Positions 6,666 to 9,113 of a stretch of 9,113 bases of DNA are shown piece by piece. The position numbers and the translations under genes were made by a program. Each line of letters opens with the position of its first letter. The stretch's first letter is position 1. The DNA is from Promethearchaeota archaeon (lineage in GTDB: Archaea; Asgardarchaeota; Lokiarchaeia; Sigynarchaeales; SOKP01), in assembly GCA_014729315.1 (NCBI GenBank), contig WJKD01000742.1, forward strand, positions 1-9,113, in the 5' to 3' direction. The notes beneath the pieces are model-generated. The model had not been told where the DNA came from and did no database searches. It worked only from the letters and a program-made list of their open reading frames with translations.

Positions 6666-6698
6666 TTAATAATCTGATAAATCATTGTCACGAAAGAC
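6666..6698 (-). pseudogene. Possible remnant resembling the CotH C-terminus
   Basis: On the minus strand this stretch reads VFRDNDLSDY-stop and resembles the last ten codons of the neighbouring CotH gene, IFCDNYFAKY-stop (5277-5309). By eye 25 of 33 bases match without gaps and the stop codons align. A TAA lies directly upstream in frame, so nothing longer survives. It might be the tail of a deleted CotH paralogue. Chance similarity in AT-rich DNA is a real alternative. Confidence 0.2.
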
Positions 6699-6713
6699 TT
6701 AGTATCGAAAAGA

Positions 6714-9047
6714 TTAGTTTCTTTGCTTTACTGGTGATAATATATCAAAGAATTCCTTCTTGATATTCACATTTGATTGAAATTTTATGATAATATGATT
6801 ACCGGAAAGGGTTGTGGCAACAAAATTTTTGTAATTACTTCCAAACCTTAAAAAAGTAATAATATCCCCATCATTTAACGAGGATGTATCTAATTTTGAG
6901 TTATTTTTAATACGTAAATGCATACCTTTTTGAAGATCGGTAATAGCGCGCACATTATGAAGGGTCGCAAAAGAATAGGTACCCGAATAATTTTCTATTA
7001 CGTGGTCGTATAATTGGGTAAGTGGTTTTTTTTCTATTTTAACAATCTCACCTTTAATCCCTCTTTTTGCGATTAATAGCGCAGCGATAGCATGATCCAC
7101 AAATCCCTTGGTTTTCACCTCACTCACTAATTCCCCCCGCTGCAGATGAAACAAAGATTCTTTCGTTGTTTTGAATTCGTCTACAAGATATATGTCGGGT
7201 GGTTCAAAACTCCCTTTTGTAATATCTTTATTAATGTCCTTACTTACATCGTTCTCCAAATCAGAGATGACGCATTCTTTATTTTCGCAAGGAATACGAA
7301 AATACTCGATAAAAAAGTCTATGATAAATTCGGCGCCTGGACCATTCCCTATAAAGATTTTATTAACAAGTTCCTTTCCTTCGCCTAGAAAGATATCCAT
7401 CTCTTGAATTAATTGTTTATAAGCGATGTTATGAAATTTCTTATGTTTAATATTTTTTTTAAGATTTACGTACCATAGAGAAGGTAATTCCCCTCTCTCA
7501 ATTAAGCAAAAACCTATATGTCTCGTGCCGGGGTCGACAGAAAGTATTATTTCTCCTTGGTTAAATTTAAACAAGTTGATCTGGGCTTTACCTTCACTAA
7601 CTTTCATTAACGAATTAAAAAAATCTTCAAAATCCTTATTTTTTACTTGAAGGAAAAAGGTGTTTGTTTGCGATTGATAGAGTACTTCTATATCGTATTT
7701 CTCAATCAACGAGAATATGTTGTGATAGTTTTCTACTTTAACGATTATATCCTGTCGAGGTATTATTTTAATTACTTTAATTTTTTCAATAGCTTTTGCG
7801 ATCGCTTGGGCAATGTCTCCCTCGTTTTTTCCAGAAATAATGTCAACGTGAAGACCATCTAAATGGAATGCGTTATAAGCTGTAGACGCTCCAAGAACAT
7901 CAAAAAGTTTCTTTTCTGGTTTTCCATTTCGGGTAATAGTAAGTTTTTTTCTAAAGCGAGGTTGAATTCTCACTTTTGCCGTATTATGCCTTCCTTGCGC
8001 TGGTTTATTGATTGTGATTATACCTTTAAGTTTTGAACCGACTATTTTAAACTCAACGAGCGCTTCAAGCTTATTTTTTATAAAATCGAATTGAACATCG
8101 CCTAACACAAGGATATTTATTTTACTTTTCTCTACATAAAAATCAAATGATGGGATGATTCTCTTTATTTCTTTAAGTGCCTCAAGAGCAACATTAAATT
8201 TTTCCTTATTTTCAACTGTAATATAAAATTCTTTTCGGGGTTCGATTTCAGATAATAAACCTTGGACTTTGGAAGAAATGAATTTACCTTTAAGATATTT
8301 GGTCCCTAACTCAAACTGAACATTTACATTTAGAGAAAATTGAACAATCTCACCTTCTGCAACCTCAGAGAGAGGATTTCCCTCCAAGGAGAAAATCATT
8401 CGGATTTTAATCTTATCTGAAATCCAATCATTTTTTTTTAATGTTCCGGATAAAATCATTACATCAAGCAGCTCACCAATCCCTTTTCTCTGATTATATC
8501 CAAGTATCATAAAAGAAGGTTCCACATCTAAGTTCTTCCTTTTTCTCACATAAATAGCAATTTTTTTCATTAATGGCTCAATACCAAAAACTTCCTTTGC
8601 AGAAGTTCCAATTACGGGAACTTTATTTGCAAGTAATTTATTTAATTCTTTATGAATCTTTTCTACATCAGCAAAGGGTAAATCCATTTTAGTTGCGGCA
8701 ACAATGAAGGGTAATTTTTTTTCTATAGCTTTTTCGACTAACCAATAAGTTCTTGCTTGAAAGCCTTCAGAACCGGATATAACTAACACTAGTAAATCAG
8801 CGATATCTAGACCTAAGGCTATCCCCCCTTTAAAATCAGCGTGTCCAGGAGTATCGAGGAAATTAATTAAAAGATTATTCTTTTTTAATTGAAACTGGAT
8901 CACCTTTAGACTAACTGTAGTTCCATGTGCTAATTCGTAGTCTAAATTATCGGGAAATTTTCCCACTATTACTTCTATAAGACTACTTTTACCATGTTGA
9001 CTGTGTCCCGCAATTAAGACATTCAGAACTCTCGGTTTTTTATCCAT
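6714..9047 (-). CDS. Translational-type GTPase fused to a YqgF/RuvX-like RNase H-fold domain
   Basis: The 777-residue product is multidomain. Residues 1-170 are a translation-factor GTPase: P-loop GHSQHGKS (G14-S21), switch-I GTT (42-44), DTPGH (65-69, with the His that positions water), TKMD (119-122, in place of NKxD) and SAK (149-151). Residues 176-268 look like domain II, with an IF2/aIF5B-style GIGELLDVMILSGTL segment. Residues 270-345 resemble EF-G/LepA domain III. Residues 346-497 are unassigned. Residues 498-668 match YqgF/RuvX: SVDPGTRHIG (D505), IFIGNGPGAE (E573), VDEFKTT (D623, E624) and VDHAIAALLIA (D651), with a hydrophilic insert at about 586-617. Residues 672-777 are an unassigned beta-rich tail. 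No membrane segment is seen. YqgF acts in rRNA maturation in bacteria, so a ribosome- or RNA-directed GTPase-nuclease is plausible but inferred. ATG at 9047 is the first start in frame; no clear ribosome binding site. Confidence 0.9.
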   Translation of the reverse strand: MDKKPRVLNVLIAGHSQHGKSSLIEVIVGKFPDNLDYELAHGTTVSLKVIQFQLKKNNLLINFLDTPGHADFKGGIALGLDIADLLVLVISGSEGFQARTYWLVEKAIEKKLPFIVAATKMDLPFADVEKIHKELNKLLANKVPVIGTSAKEVFGIEPLMKKIAIYVRKRKNLDVEPSFMILGYNQRKGIGELLDVMILSGTLKKNDWISDKIKIRMIFSLEGNPLSEVAEGEIVQFSLNVNVQFELGTKYLKGKFISSKVQGLLSEIEPRKEFYITVENKEKFNVALEALKEIKRIIPSFDFYVEKSKINILVLGDVQFDFIKNKLEALVEFKIVGSKLKGIITINKPAQGRHNTAKVRIQPRFRKKLTITRNGKPEKKLFDVLGASTAYNAFHLDGLHVDIISGKNEGDIAQAIAKAIEKIKVIKIIPRQDIIVKVENYHNIFSLIEKYDIEVLYQSQTNTFFLQVKNKDFEDFFNSLMKVSEGKAQINLFKFNQGEIILSVDPGTRHIGFCLIERGELPSLWYVNLKKNIKHKKFHNIAYKQLIQEMDIFLGEGKELVNKIFIGNGPGAEFIIDFFIEYFRIPCENKECVISDLENDVSKDINKDITKGSFEPPDIYLVDEFKTTKESLFHLQRGELVSEVKTKGFVDHAIAALLIAKRGIKGEIVKIEKKPLTQLYDHVIENYSGTYSFATLHNVRAITDLQKGMHLRIKNNSKLDTSSLNDGDIITFLRFGSNYKNFVATTLSGNHIIIKFQSNVNIKKEFFDILSPVKQRN

Positions 9048-9103
9048 TCTATTATTTAAAAATGAAAGATCTTATCTAAAAATTAGGATTATAGGTTAGA
9101 CCA

Positions 9104-9111
9104 TTATAAAA
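9104..9111 (-). promoter_or_regulatory. Candidate TATA box of the GTPase-YqgF gene
   Basis: Minus-strand TTTATAAT lies about 57-64 bases upstream of the ATG at 9047, close to the window edge. Initiation about 25 bases downstream would give a leader near 33 bases. A second AT-rich candidate, CTATAATC, lies at about 9088-9095. Confidence 0.35.
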
Positions 9112-9113
9112 TA

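Noticed and set aside
7146..7407. Two overlapping plus-strand open frames of about 80 codons
   Set aside because: Both are antisense to the YqgF-like part of the 777-residue protein, overlap each other in different frames and show no protein-like features.
7647..7862. 71-codon plus-strand open frame rich in Phe and Tyr
   Set aside because: It is antisense to the unassigned middle of the GTPase-YqgF gene; its composition is what AT-rich antisense codons give.

Overview
The window looks like chromosomal DNA from a low-GC archaeon, and an Asgard (Lokiarchaeia-like) lineage is my best guess. The archaeal reading rests on several things: an archaeal-type thiolase followed immediately by its DUF35 zinc-ribbon/OB-fold partner, GAGGTG/AAGGTAATC-type ribosome binding sites, AT-rich TATA-like elements upstream of genes, and oligo-T tracts just after stop codons. 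The Asgard assignment is inferred from overall gene style and has no marker gene behind it. There is no rRNA, tRNA, CRISPR array, insertion sequence or phage gene.

Layout, left to right. A small minus-strand protein (79-435) has an N-terminal helix, a flexible linker and a C-terminal zinc ribbon. A plus-strand gene (644-1303) encodes an unrecognised six-helix membrane protein rich in aromatic residues. Next comes a two-gene minus-strand operon: thiolase (1937-3196), then DUF35 (1503-1922), 14 bases apart, with the second ribosome binding site overlapping the first gene's stop codon. Behind it on the same strand lies a TetR-type regulator (3393-3995). This regulator is divergent from an FrsA-like alpha/beta hydrolase (4085-5239), and their shared 89-base region carries an imperfect inverted repeat around a TATA-like element. 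The hydrolase converges on a membrane-anchored CotH-family kinase-like protein (5277-6584), with a hairpin terminator between them. The right end holds a 777-residue protein (6714-9047) on the minus strand.

The most unusual item is that 777-residue protein. It begins with a complete translational-type GTPase module (P-loop, DTPGH, TKMD and SAK motifs, then an IF2/EF-like domain II and an EF-G domain III-like segment). After about 150 unassigned residues it continues into a YqgF/RuvX-like RNase H-fold domain in which the acidic residues expected of an active enzyme are all present. I know of no characterised protein with this architecture; a ribosome- or RNA-directed GTPase-nuclease is the natural hypothesis.

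Working relationships. The thiolase and DUF35 protein almost certainly act together in acyl-CoA condensation or cleavage, plausibly the acetoacetyl-CoA step of the mevalonate pathway. The TetR protein probably regulates itself and the divergent hydrolase, and possibly the thiolase operon downstream. The remaining genes look like independent transcription units. All intergenic stretches are under about 210 bases and appear to hold only promoters, leaders and terminators.
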